A DNA stretch of 64,000 nt from Rosellinia necatrix (taxonomy: Eukaryota; Ascomycota; Sordariomycetes; Xylariales; Xylariaceae), in the NCBI GenBank assembly GCA_021209875.1, contig JAGYVD010000010.1, positions 1,984,001 through 2,048,000 on the forward strand. The letters run 5' to 3'. How positions within the stretch are numbered: position 1 is the stretch's first letter; every line of letters starts with the position of its first letter. Below are positions 40,238 to 51,700 of this stretch, in pieces. Below the pieces are notes generated by a model, which did not search any database, had not been told where the DNA came from, and saw only the letters and a program-made list of their open reading frames with translations. The translations under genes and the position numbers were made by a program.

Positions 40238-42486
40238 ATGGCATATGCAGGGAACGAATCGGATGAATATGTCCCGGATTCTGATGATTCGAATCAAGAG
40301 GATGAGCGTCCCAACCGCTGGACTGGCCCTCCATCCACCTGGCAGCAGCTGAACAGCGCCGAAATCGACGCGCTCACCGCACTCAATGAAATTCGCAACC
40401 AAGACCTATCCATTCATTTATACAACGCCTTTGCGCTCAAGCATCGACATGGAAAAGGAGCGATACAAGACGGGGCGAAACCAGTGCCGAACCAGGTGCG
40501 ATTTATTCTTGACCGCCACATATGAAGAGCCTGGCGGGTGCTAACCGGGAGCGACAAGCAGGATGTCGATGCCGCAACCGGCCAGCCGGTCCAAGAGGAT
40601 AAATGGGCGCCGCCGAAGCTATGGACGGCTTGGCCCTTGCCTGCGAACCTAGTGCCGCGCCCAGAGTTCATGAAGCGTGCAGACGCTGCCGATGGGCCTC
40701 TCAGGATGCACGTGCCGTATACGCCTCGGAGTGAGCTGGAAGAGACGGTCTCGGCTACTGTGCTAAGGCTGGCCAAAGAAAAATTCCGAGCAAGACAGGC
40801 GGCGCAACAGCTTGCGGATGCAGCAGAGTCGGGCCCTGAAAGTGGGAACGAAGAGGGCGCTCTGGCCAGCCGCTCTAAGGCGAAATCAAGGACTGGGGCC
40901 GGTTTGAAGCCTCGAGTGATGAAGTCCAGGAGTGCGAGTGAAGGCGAGATGATGGACATCGATGATCCGCAAGTCGGAAAACGGCCTTCTTCTATCCCGC
41001 CCAAGCTTATCCCGCTGAAAACCGTCGTGGCGACGGATGACGAATTATCATACAGTCTCCTGCGCCCCTCGGCACAAGGGATACTGGCAAAGCTGGACAC
41101 GACGCTGGCGATCCTCCACAAAGCGCAGGAGTCGAGGATCAACTGCGCCTCCGAATCCGACACGTCCGACGCGTCGTCCCGCTCCCAATCCCTATCGCGC
41201 TCACGCTCGCGCGGCCGCGGCCGCGGCCCATCTAGGGACCTGACGCGATCCCCGGACGCCGGGCGCGGGCGCGGGCGGCCCCCCAAACTCCCGCGCCTCC
41301 TCTGCCACACCCGCCCCTCGGGATTCGGTGCCGCCGGCTAGCGGGGGACGCGGCCGGCCACGGAAGGTGTACGCACGGCTCGAGGGCGAGACGGAGAGGG
41401 AGTACGCGGTCCGGATCGCGCGGCTGCGGAAGAAGCCGATCCCGCGCTTCCTCGCGGGCGACGGCGGCGACGACGCCTCAGAGTCCACGCCAGCGCCGAA
41501 CTCCGCCGCCGAATACACGGACGGCGGCGCCAACGCCAACGCCAACGCCAGCGCGAAACTACCACGCACGCCCCGGCGGCGGAGGGATTCGGCAGCGGGA
41601 GGGGTGTGGTCCGACGCGACCTCGGCATCCGGCTCGAGGCCGCCGCGCGCGCCCTCGGATGTCGCGCGTCCGCCTGCGCGACTGGAGGGACGTGCTCGGG
41701 GCGGCCGCGCTCGCCGGGTTCCCCGCGGCCGCGCTCGACCGGGCCGCGCGGCGGTGCGCGGACCTCTTCGGACAGGGCTTCACGCTGCATACACTACGGG
41801 AAGGCGGCGGAACGGCGGCGGGGCGGCCGGACGACCTTGTGCGCTACGAGCCGGGCATGGCCCGCCCCGGCATTCTCCCCGACGGCTCGGACGACGATGG
41901 CAATAACGACGACGACGACAACGACGAAAACGACGAAGGGTCCGCCGCACTACGATGGCGGCGCGCGGCCAGCGCGACACCGTCCGAGGGGGGTGAAATA
42001 GGGGGGCGCGTCCGCGGGCGCTCGCGCAGCACGGCGCCGCGGAGCAGCAGGTCGCGATCCGCGTCCGGCGGGAGGACGGGGGCGGCGAGGCACTTCTGCG
42101 TCTTCGCGAACTGCCCGCGGGCGGCGGACGCGTTTGCGCGGCGGACGAACCTCGTGCGCCACCTGCGGCTGGTGCACAAGTGTGAGGGCGCCGACGCGCT
42201 GCTCGAGGTCGACAGCGAGGACGAGATGCACGGCGCCGTGCACGTCGATGGCTTCCTGCGGCCGATCCGGGTCCGCCCCGGCTGGCGCGAGGAGGAGAGC
42301 CACAACGACAACGACAACGATAACGACAACGGAGGAGGAAGAGGAGGAGGAAAGGGGGGGGAGGGGCGGAGAAGAGGAAGAGGCAGCGTCAGCGGCAGCC
42401 GCGGAAGCGTGCGCGCGAGGCGGACGCGAGGATGCGGGATGTGGATTCTACAACTGGGCATGAGACGTCTGACTGAGGTGAAGTGA
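40238..42486 (+). CDS. Rrn9-domain protein with C2H2-like finger; reading frame interrupted
   Basis: Exon 1 (40238-40495) encodes MAYAGNESDEYVPDSDD followed by an Rrn9-like helix (WQQLNSAEIDALTALNEI ... DLSIHLYNAF). After an intron at 40496-40558 (or 40561; branch GCTAAC) the frame continues as WAPPKLWTAWPLPANLVP to a TAG at 41339. The conserved content does not stop there: a second frame (about 41283-41600) reads GRGRPRKVYARLEGETEREY and a third (from 41659) reads LRDWRDVLGAAALAGFP and RCADLFGQGF, then a C2H2-like finger (CVFANC ... HLRLVH, about 42100-42180) and a stop at 42486. At least two frame changes are needed, with no convincing introns. One candidate site is a C6 run at 41279-41284. 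Rrn9 of yeast is a UAF subunit for RNA polymerase I; this protein is longer and its role is inferred from the domain only. Either the gene is decaying or the GC-rich sequence has indel errors. Confidence 0.65.
42299..42332. repeat. AACGAC repeat inside the Rrn9-domain gene
   Basis: About five AACGAC/AACGAT units encode an Asn-Asp repeat in the third reading frame of the broken Rrn9-domain gene, just after the C2H2-like finger. An Asn/Asp-rich acidic stretch of similar kind lies at 41890-41940. Confidence 0.8.
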
Positions 42487-42673
42487 TTTGATTTGGTCGG
42501 CTGCGGGATGTACACTCCCCGATCCTCGTGTGTATATTTGCCTATTAACTTTATTATTCTCTATCGAACTACCTCGCGTACAATCTCGTTATCTCAACCC
42601 CCCCCCCTCCCCTTTTCCCCTCGATTGGGCTACGTGCCCCAAAGTTTACGACCCCCATGAAAAGGGAAACCCC

Positions 42674-43190
42674 TCACGACGCCGCCTTCGCCGCGAACTG
42701 CCTCTCCACCTCCGCGAACGGCTCGCTCACGCCGTCCGCCACCGCCACCCCCCCGCCTCCCGCGCCAGCTCCGACAGCGACTTCGCCAACAGCTCGTTGT
42801 ACGGCACTGTCGGCGCCCGCGCCTCGTGCGCCGCCGCGATCTCGTCCAGCCGCCGCATCGCCGCCACCGGCGGCTCCGTCCGCAGCGGGTGCGTCGCCGG
42901 CAGCTACGACACCACCGGCTCAAGCGCCTGAAGGATCCCCGTCTCCCAGTCGATCAGCGTGCCGTAACAGTCGAAGCTGGCGCACCGGGGGGAGGTTGGC
43001 GGGTTAGTGAAGGGTTGCGCTTCGGTTTGGGCCGGGGGGATGTGGGAAAGGAAGAGGAGAGAGGGTGAATAGGGGCTTGTGGATATGATCAGGCTGTCAT
43101 TGACCTCCCTCTATAGGCTTCGTGTAAAGGGGTCGGTGGAACGTACCTTAAAGCTTTGAAGCCTGTGAGGTCCGGATATGAGGACGTCAT
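42674..43190 (-). pseudogene. Haloacid dehalogenase-like hydrolase, truncated pseudogene
   Basis: A correct gene start exists: ATG 43190 begins MTSSYPDLTGFKAL, exon 1 ends at 43147, a 170-bp intron (GTACGT ... CACTAAC ... CCAG) spans 42977-43146, and exon 2 opens with [16 protein letters not shown], the HAD motif I with the nucleophilic Asp. Exon 2 then meets an in-frame TAG at 42906-42904 (a CAG-to-TAG change would explain it). Recognisable sequence continues (MRRLDEIAAAHEARAP, NELLAKSLSELARE) to a frame change at a C7 run on the plus strand (42748-42754), and closes at TGA 42676-42674. About half of the usual 230-250 residues, including later HAD motifs, is missing. The gene points toward the broken Rrn9-domain gene, whose stop is only about 190 bp away. 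Confidence 0.75.
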
Positions 43191-45799
43191 GGTCTATTCC
43201 ACGCTTCTTTTATTTATTCCTACGTTTCTATACTAGGAGGGAAACCTAGCTGTAGAAGTAAAGCAATTGATCTCGAGTCGTGCGGTATCTTATCTTTAAA
43301 TCGATTTCGAGACTTATAAAATAATTTGTGATCGGATATTGAACGATGTAAGTATGGATATATCTAATAATCTAGAAAAAAGAAAGAAAAAGAAAGATTC
43401 ACCATGGTCTCGGTCTCTCCTCCTGCTTTATGTACGCGACTGACATCATCGTCTCTCCAAACCTAGCAGCTGTCGTCGGGGCTCTAAGAGCTGCTTAGTT
43501 ATCTACACTCAGGAGCTCTCCTATCAGTATGAAGAACACTTGGCCCCTGGCCCCTCTTGCCTCGGTGTACATTACCCTACTAACTCGCGCCCTGTTCCCC
43601 GCGAAAGGGCGTGGTTGATGAGTTGCACCCTGCCAATCCCACCACCTAGAATCGATCCAAGGAAATTGATAGTTCAATCAGCATTACGTTGATCCCTATT
43701 CTTCAATGAACCAGCTGATTCATCGGCGCTTTTTTGCGTGTTAGGTTAGAACCTGCTGTTCAGGCTAGGGAATGATCTCAGAGGTGTATTTCATAGACTG
43801 GCATTCGGGTAAAGAGTAGACTAATAGCTCTGCACCAGATCTACTCAAAATAAGCAACGATTCCGCCCTCCCCAGATCGCTTAGCAAACCGCATGGGTCA
43901 TTATCATATTACAACGTCGTCGTAAGCGCAAAAGAGAATCCAGAGTGTCGCTAGCCTCATTTAAGGAAGTATTAATGTATTTTCCAAACTTCCATTAACT
44001 TGGATAGATAGAGCCTGGGAATGAAATTCGCTACAGCAAGAATCTATGTTTTCCGGATTAAATTGCAGATTATTGGCGCATTGACAGACTGTAGGGATAC
44101 AGCAACGGGATGCTCAGGGGTGAAGCTATAGCCGAGACAGTCACCGCTAGGACAAGGGAGATGGAGAAGTGCATATAAAGGGCTAGGCTCCAGGATTTGC
44201 TTAGTCTGCTTGAGGTTGCATTGAATGAATCTGGGGGCGCTATCGAGATTTAGGTTCTACAGTAGCTTATGCACTCTTCCTTCGAGATTTTCCATTGTCA
44301 TGTTGTAAGCAACAAACATTGTGATGGCATATGCAGCGAGCCTAACGGCAATTCATATAAGCACGCTTCTGCGTTATTGGCACTTGGCGTAAGCGAGCCT
44401 GCTTGACCTCGCCCCCATGGAAGCAACTACAGTTTACTCGATTCAGAATTGCCAATAAGATTATCGTAGGATTCCAGTCAGCCAAAGGCATGGGGTCAAT
44501 AAATCAACTCAGGGCGTAGTAGAAAATCAAGTTTATTTTCATTCACGACATAGGACTCTAGTAACTGAAACTATAACCTGCAGCTTGGCAGCGCACGCTA
44601 AACTAGCCGATGGACTCTTGATCAGGCTAAGTTTGTTGAGTTGTGGCTCCTTGTTACGCGATGGCAGCCTGCCGTTGTTGTAGAGGCACAACTTTCATGT
44701 GGTAGCACGCGGAGCAACCCAAAATAAAACAAGCGGCTTCTAATGCGACACCCTAGAACGAGAAGCTTAGGCGACCACCCCAAGCGGAGTCGTGCCGGAA
44801 TTGTAAAGAAATATGTTGGCTATAGTTGGGTTCCCCAATCAAGAGGACATTATGCGAGCCGAGGATTGCAAGTACAACCGATCCGACTAGGCTAAGCCCA
44901 GATGCGAATGTTGCGGAATCAACATAGCTTCCAAAAACTATCAGGTTTGTTAAGCGTTCATACAATTACTCACTGTTCGTATAAGGGAAGTAGACGTTTC
45001 AATACATGTGGAACTTGATGTTGGCGCTTTAGACATATAGAAACATGGCAATATAAGCCCTATAGCTAGTAGTCATGCTTAGAGAACTTGACAATAATTT
45101 GTTTATTATAGCTTACATGTTGGCAAAAATAGCTTGACGGCCTTTCAGTGAGATTGAATCTTCCAATATACTCGCCAAAGAATTGTGCAAGATTGCTATC
45201 TTATTGGTCACCTTTGATGATTAACTATCCTCAACAATAAAAAAGAGCGTGTTTAACTGTTAGCGGCGGGTATCAACAAACGGCAGGCTCTAGGCATAAT
45301 AGTAGAAAGCGATACCAAGTGAGTAATATAACCAGTTGGCATTAGAATTCGCATGAATGAAGTACCACAAAGATTACCTACGCGACCCCTGAATATATTA
45401 CCGGGCTAGCTAGCGCTAGATCCATGATAACTAACAAATCACTAAAGCCGTCCAGCGTCTAATTACCCATCTAATATCTGCCAATTACCATCAGCTTCGC
45501 ATCCGTGAATCAAGTTTCTGCGACGCAAGAGCTAATAGCACCTACTATATTCATCGAGTGGCCTACTGCTGGGCATCAACCGGGGAATGGTATTCTTAAG
45601 ATCAACAAAAATCTATTGAGCATCTACATGGCGTACAACTGCTATCGGGATCTTTTGCCAGTTTTGTTGCTGGTCTACCGGGCCAGTCAAAGGGGGGGAG
45701 GTTCCGGAAGCGCCGGCAACAGCGCGTTTCCGAGGCTCAGATACTATAGCGACACGGTTTTACGTATAAACCTAGATAATGGATGACACGGCAAAAGTA
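43191..45799. other. Gene-poor spacer next to the PKS locus
   Basis: 2.6 kb of moderately AT-rich DNA. The longest frames (70 codons at 44753-44965 minus, which has a hydrophobic stretch; 93 codons at 45505-45786 plus) match no family and have no clear partner exons. It may be decayed former genes, but this cannot be shown from the sequence alone. Confidence 0.5.
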
Positions 45800-48700
45800 T
45801 TATGCCTTATTCTCCCCTTGGAGAACCCTCGCTTGTTTCAGTAACCCTTCAGCCGCGAGTTTGCCCAGCGCAGAGAGCGTCCCCATTCCCAGCATCTCGC
45901 GGACGCTGATGTCAAATCTGAATACCTGCCTCCACCAAGCGCGCAGCTCGGCCGCCACTAGGGAATCCATTCCTAGGGACGCCAGTGAGGCGTTTGTATC
46001 AAGCGCCTCATCTTGCGACTTTAATAGCATGTCGGCCAATTTCTTGCCTATCTCAACACTGAGTAGATGCCCCGCCTCGACCGACTTCAGAGCCGATGGA
46101 TCCGTCGCGACGTCAGCTAGGAATAACTTGAGGGTGCTTTTGGAGTCAGCATCCTTCTGATTGTTGTTTGTGTCGCCGGTGTAGATACCCATACGACGGT
46201 CATTCTTCCAGATCAGCGGCAAGGCAGGGCCGAGACCTATCACAAACTGATTGGGATAGCAGTGTGAGTGCCCGTGTATCGCCTCACCGGATGATGGAAT
46301 ATCTTGGAACATTGCTACCATGAACGCATCGAGTAGTTCCTGCTCGCTGACCGCGTGGAACCCGTTGGCCTTCATCTTGTTGAGAAGTCCCTCGTTGCCC
46401 ACCAGTGCGCCGACATCTTCCACGGCACCAATGTCTACCACCGACGCCGCGAGCCCACATTTGTTGCGGTATCGGGAAAAGGCATCCAGGAAGGTGTTGG
46501 CGCTCGCGTAGTTCGCCTGACCCGGTTGGCCAACCTGCCCGGCTATGGAGCTGCACAGAACGAAGAAATCGAGGTCGATGCCGGCATCGATGGTGGCATG
46601 GTGAAGATTCACCGTTCCCTGGATTTTCGGCGCGGTCGCTTGTTGCCATTGATCGAAAGTCATATAGGAGAAATTCTGATCCCGGAGTACCATCGAGAGC
46701 TGGACGATACCTTTCAAAGGATGTACGGATTTTCTCACCGCTTCTGCGACATCGCTCTTGTTGCACACGTCTCCTCTTACGAACGTAATCTCACATCCCA
46801 TGCTGTGGAGCTCAGCTGCAAATGCCGCGTCTGACATAGTTGTACCGGCACTACGGGAGAGGTAGACGAGTTCTCGCGCACCATGCTCCGCCATGTATAT
46901 TGAAAGTGCACGGCCTATCCCGCCGAGGCCACCAATGAGCAGGTAGGATGCATGACTTTCGAAGCGGAGAGATCTCGGGATCGGCCTCACAGTCGATCGC
47001 TTGGATGAAGCCATCGTGATCCCAATTCGCCCAATATGCTCCCCCTTTTGCATATACTGAAAAGCTTCATTCACCTGTTGCGCCCTAAACATCTTTATAG
47101 GGTGGATCGGACTAAAAGAACCATTATGGTATTCGTCGAATATAGAATGGAGAAGGCTTGAACTGTCAGTTAGTACGCTTTTGAGAACCGCATGTTTTCT
47201 GTACTCACTTAACCATGACAGTAGGTTTCTTCCAAATTTGGTCAAAGTTGACACAACGATATGATCGATTGCTGAGAAATGGTCTCATATCGAGTTTGGC
47301 GTCCCCAAGAAGGTCACGTTTCCCAATCTCGATCATGGTGCCAAACTCTGCCACACATTCCCATGATGCATGTAACAGCTCTCCGGATAAAGAATTCAGC
47401 ACGAGGTCAACCCCTTCTCCGTTTGTCTGGGTCATGATACCAGCCCGGAATGAAGAGTCCCGTGAATTAAAAATTCGGGACCTAGGAATTCCGAATCTTT
47501 CGATGAGGAACTGTGCCTTCTCTTCTGTGCCTACAGTCACATATATCTCTGCTTTGAAAAGTTTAGCTACCTGTATAGCCGCGAGACCGACCCCGCCACA
47601 GGCACTGTGAATTAGGATAGACTTGGCCTGCGAATTACACGAGGGTCAGTTAAATCCGGGCACAGGGAACTGTCGTAGCTTACCTCGTGGTGGCTCAACT
47701 GCCCAATGTTAACCAATGAATAAAGCACGGTGCCGAAGGGTATCAACATAGTGCTGGCCTCTTCAAAGTCCAGTTTTTCAGGCAATGGTACACAAAACAT
47801 CTCCGCGGTTTTGACAAAAGTAGAGAAGCCCTGGCTGGTTGGGCAGCAGACCCTATCTCCAACTTTTATATTCTTCACATCTCGCCCCACGCGCTTGACG
47901 AACCCTGCTACCTCGGATCCAAACTGGCGTATTGGGAGTTCAACGATACCTAGCGCAATCACAACGTCCTATAATTTGTTAGTATATACGCTCCGGGCAC
48001 CACCATTGATAAATCTAACCTTAAAATTGAGCCCTGCTGCATGGACCTCTATCTCAACCTCGTCTGCGTTCAAGTCGTCTCTCCGACACGCTGCCCAGTG
48101 TAGCGTATTGAGGCGACCAGGGAGGTCGATATTAAGTACGACACGATCGACCGGGTCGGAGCTCATTAGCTCATTCTTCAGAGCAAATGGGTAGTATCTG
48201 CCGGTATAAATATGCTCGTTCTTGATAACATACTCAAAGTCCGGCTTTATGGACTTGTCGTTCCTACGGCATTGGAAGCGTTCGAAAATGTCTATAATCA
48301 GTGGCGGAGGCTTGGAGACTTCATCCACTTCGCAAGTTGCGAAGTCCAGTAGCATTTCCGAACGCAGCGTCCTGGCAAGGCCGATGATTTGGCCGTATCC
48401 AGGATCATCGCACTCTATTTGCGAGTGGCGCGTTATCCAGATAATACCATTGTCTTGCAAGTGTTGTAGAAATTCATTAAGTGAGTTATATTGGGACTCG
48501 TCTAGCTTTCCGAGAAATGGGCCCTCCTCGTCTAAAAGAGAGATGATGTCTTGTTCAGGCGAAGGTCTGTCTGCTAGCAGACATTCCGTGACGTCGTAAC
48601 CTTGTTGCATGAAGTGCGACATGATAGGGGAGGGCGCTTTCCCCAGGGTGGTGCGAAGAAAAGTGACCTTTTTAACGACGGCCGGCAAGTCAGCCCTCTT

Positions 48701-51700
48701 GATGACTAGAGTAGTCTGGTAAGGGACCTCTTCAATCGTAGATACACTCCTAGCATCAATTTGAAAGCCGCTCGTCACAAGTTTTGAGGCTAGATTGCTT
48801 TCGTCTAAACGGCTAAGTGACCAGTCGACCATTGGCCCAAAGGCATGAAGAGCCCATTTGCAGGCCCGCGGCAGCTCTTGCAATAATAGCCTACCATTGG
48901 GACCAAGTAGTTTCTGTATATTCTCAAGTGCTGTTTGTGTGTTCTTCAGTTGACCCGCCCCAAGTCGCACAATTATAAGATCGTATTCTTGATCTTCAAA
49001 TCCGTGGTTATCCAGACTTTCGCCGATGCTAAAAGTCGTAGTCTCTAGGCCTATGCTTTGGATTTTGTCTGTTATATCCGCTCCAAAGCATGTTGAGTCA
49101 GAAGTATATTTAGACACGAAAGTGTTTCCATCACGACGAGTCAGAGCTTTGATAGTTTGCCATGCGAAAGTATCAGTTCCCATGCCCAACTCGAGGATCC
49201 TCAGCCCGGGTTTATGGTGGCGCATATGACGAATGAATAGCGTAATATCAACCTCGTACATGAATCTGTGTATTCTATCTATTAAATCGTAAGGAAGGAC
49301 GCTGTTCACAGCGCTTCCGGTCGTGCGATGGTGAAATTCGGAGCAACTTTGCCGTAGACATTTCGTCGCATAAGATGCTGGAGTGGAGCTGAGCGTTTTC
49401 TCCAAAGCTAATATACGGGCTTCAATGTCAGATGTATCGATTTCTCCCAACTTGCCCTCTGTGAGTGGCTTCTGGGGGAGCATGGCTGCCCTCCAGGCAA
49501 GGAATCGGTCGGGTGGCCCATCCACCATTGTCCCCCGGCAAAGCAGGGGTTCCATTAAGAGATAGAGGGCTGAAAGTTCTTCTAGCTCGTGAAGCTGCTT
49601 CTTGAAGCATTTAGTGTAATTCAATAGCTCATTGGAGGATACAAAATCAAGGCCAGTTCCCCATTCCAGCCTCGCCGCGGCATGTGTATCAAGAAGCTCG
49701 TCTGTGGTGACACCGTCAGCAGGGGTTAGCCGTATGCCCGAAAACTTGATGACGGTTTCTCCGGAAGATGTGCAATAGCCTTCGGCGTTGAGGGAGCCGT
49801 TACTGGTAACGGCAGAAGCAGTAAAAGCCTCGATTCTTGTATCGCAGCGCGTAACTGACAAGTTCCTGATACTAATTGGGATCCAATTCTTAATGAGACG
49901 GGAGCGCCCGTTGACTGCAGCGATACTCGGGAGTTGGAAAACAACATCCAGTGCAGTAGGATGTATGTGATAGTCGCTTGAGTCATCTTGTCTCTCGTTT
50001 GGTACGATGCAAACTGTAGATTGATTGGTCGCCATGGTTTTTATTTGCGACGAGGTTTGAAAACATGGACCTAGATCAACGCCAACTCTCTGCATACTCT
50101 TGTACCATGATGGAGCGTCGACTTGCCTCGAATATGAACCCTGAGGCTTCTCTGCCTGTATGAAATCCGAGACCAGCGCAGCTACCTGCCCTTGGCAATG
50201 CTTCGTCCAGACATGGCCATTGAAAGATGCAATGGTAAAGTCCCACCAATCACTATTCTGAGAATTGGTGAGGCGGCAAGGGTGGAGTGTTGTGACGATC
50301 TCAGTCGATATCTCTTCGAAAAGGACCAAGGCGACATCTGCGTTGACGCTGCGAACACTATACCACTTCTTTTCGCCCGTGACTTGGCTGATGGCCTCTC
50401 CGACTATGGACAGATACCCAGCAAACGGAAATACGAGGTTGTCGCCCACCTTGTGATCTTGAATCCAAGGGACATTTTGAATGTGCAAGAGATTACGCCA
50501 CGATGGTTCAATATTGGTGCTCTCGGGGATCTTAACGCCTAATAAGTTGTGGTACGGGTGCTTCCGCAACCTCCATTCTCTACTGACACGAGGCTCGACC
50601 CAGTAGGTTTCCTCGTGGCTCCAGGGATACCTGGGTAAATCTGGGAGGCACCGCCCATTTGGTATCAAAGCTCCAAGATCTAATGGAAAACCAAAGCTGA
50701 ACAGATTACCGGCTGCAGTTAGGAATGATAGTAAGCTGTCGCGGTTTCGAAGCATTGCCGAAGCGTACGGACGAGGCTGTGATGACAAAATTTGTCTGAG
50801 TGGGCCAGCCAGAGCTGAATGCGGACCGATTTCCAAGAATACGATATTTTCAGAGCCTAAATCCTTTAGGAGGGCGTCAATGGCCTCGTTGAATAGAACA
50901 GGTGATACCAAGTTTGCTTTCCAGTAGCTTGGCCCGAGTGGATGCCCGTCGGCAAGGCGTGCCCCTGTCACGCTCGAGAAAAAGGGCACGTTGGGAGACA
51001 AGGTGCGAAAGTCATCCCGCTCAAGAGATGATTGATATCCATTGCCGACCTCAACCATATGCGATGAATGATAAGCTTTGTCAACAGCAAGCCTTTTACT
51101 TAGAACACTCGGAAATGACTGTTCGATTTTGGCAAGAACGGTCTGAACAGCAGGCGTATCTCCCGAAATAGTCGTGCTCTTGGGGGAATTATGACATGCT
51201 ATACTAGCTCCTGGCACGAGATGCTTTTGAACCTCTTCATGGCCCAGGCCTATTGCGGCCATGGACCCCAGTCTCTTTTGCCGACTGGCAGCAACTCCTC
51301 TGTAGTGAGCCGCCGCAAGTGCGTCCCAGGCTTTGAGCGAACCGGCAGCATACGCGGCGGCTATCTCTCCGCTTGAATGTCCAACCACAGCAGAAGGGGC
51401 TACGCCTACTGATCTGAAGGCATCAACTAAGGCTATTTGAATCGCTGTACATAAGGGCTGGGATATAGCCGCTGAGGATAGACGGCTCTCACTCGCAGGT
51501 TTGAACAGTTCGTCTTCGATTGAGTAAGAGAGGGGGCCGCCGATGATGTCTCGTAAGCACTGATCCAACGATCGGATGGTGGATCGGAAGACATTGTTCG
51601 AGTTAAATAATTCGCGTCCCATTTGGGGCCATTGCGCCCCTTGGCCGGTAAACACCATGACTAGATGATGTTTCTCGGATGCCTTAGAGATGTCTGGCGC

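Noticed and set aside
40414..41310. 298-codon open frame antisense to the Rrn9-domain gene
   Set aside because: It is low in complexity and Ser/Arg/Pro-rich, and the plus strand carries the recognisable protein; high G+C keeps antisense frames open.
41844..42515. 223-codon Pro/Ser/Arg-rich minus-strand frame
   Set aside because: Antisense shadow of the finger-containing plus-strand frame, with no motif of its own.
44753..44965. 70-codon minus-strand frame with a hydrophobic segment
   Set aside because: Too short, no convincing upstream exon, and no recognisable family.
46284..46834. Frames of 127-160 codons on both strands inside the PKS gene
   Set aside because: They overlap the KR-coding exon in other phases; the PKS frame has the catalytic motifs.
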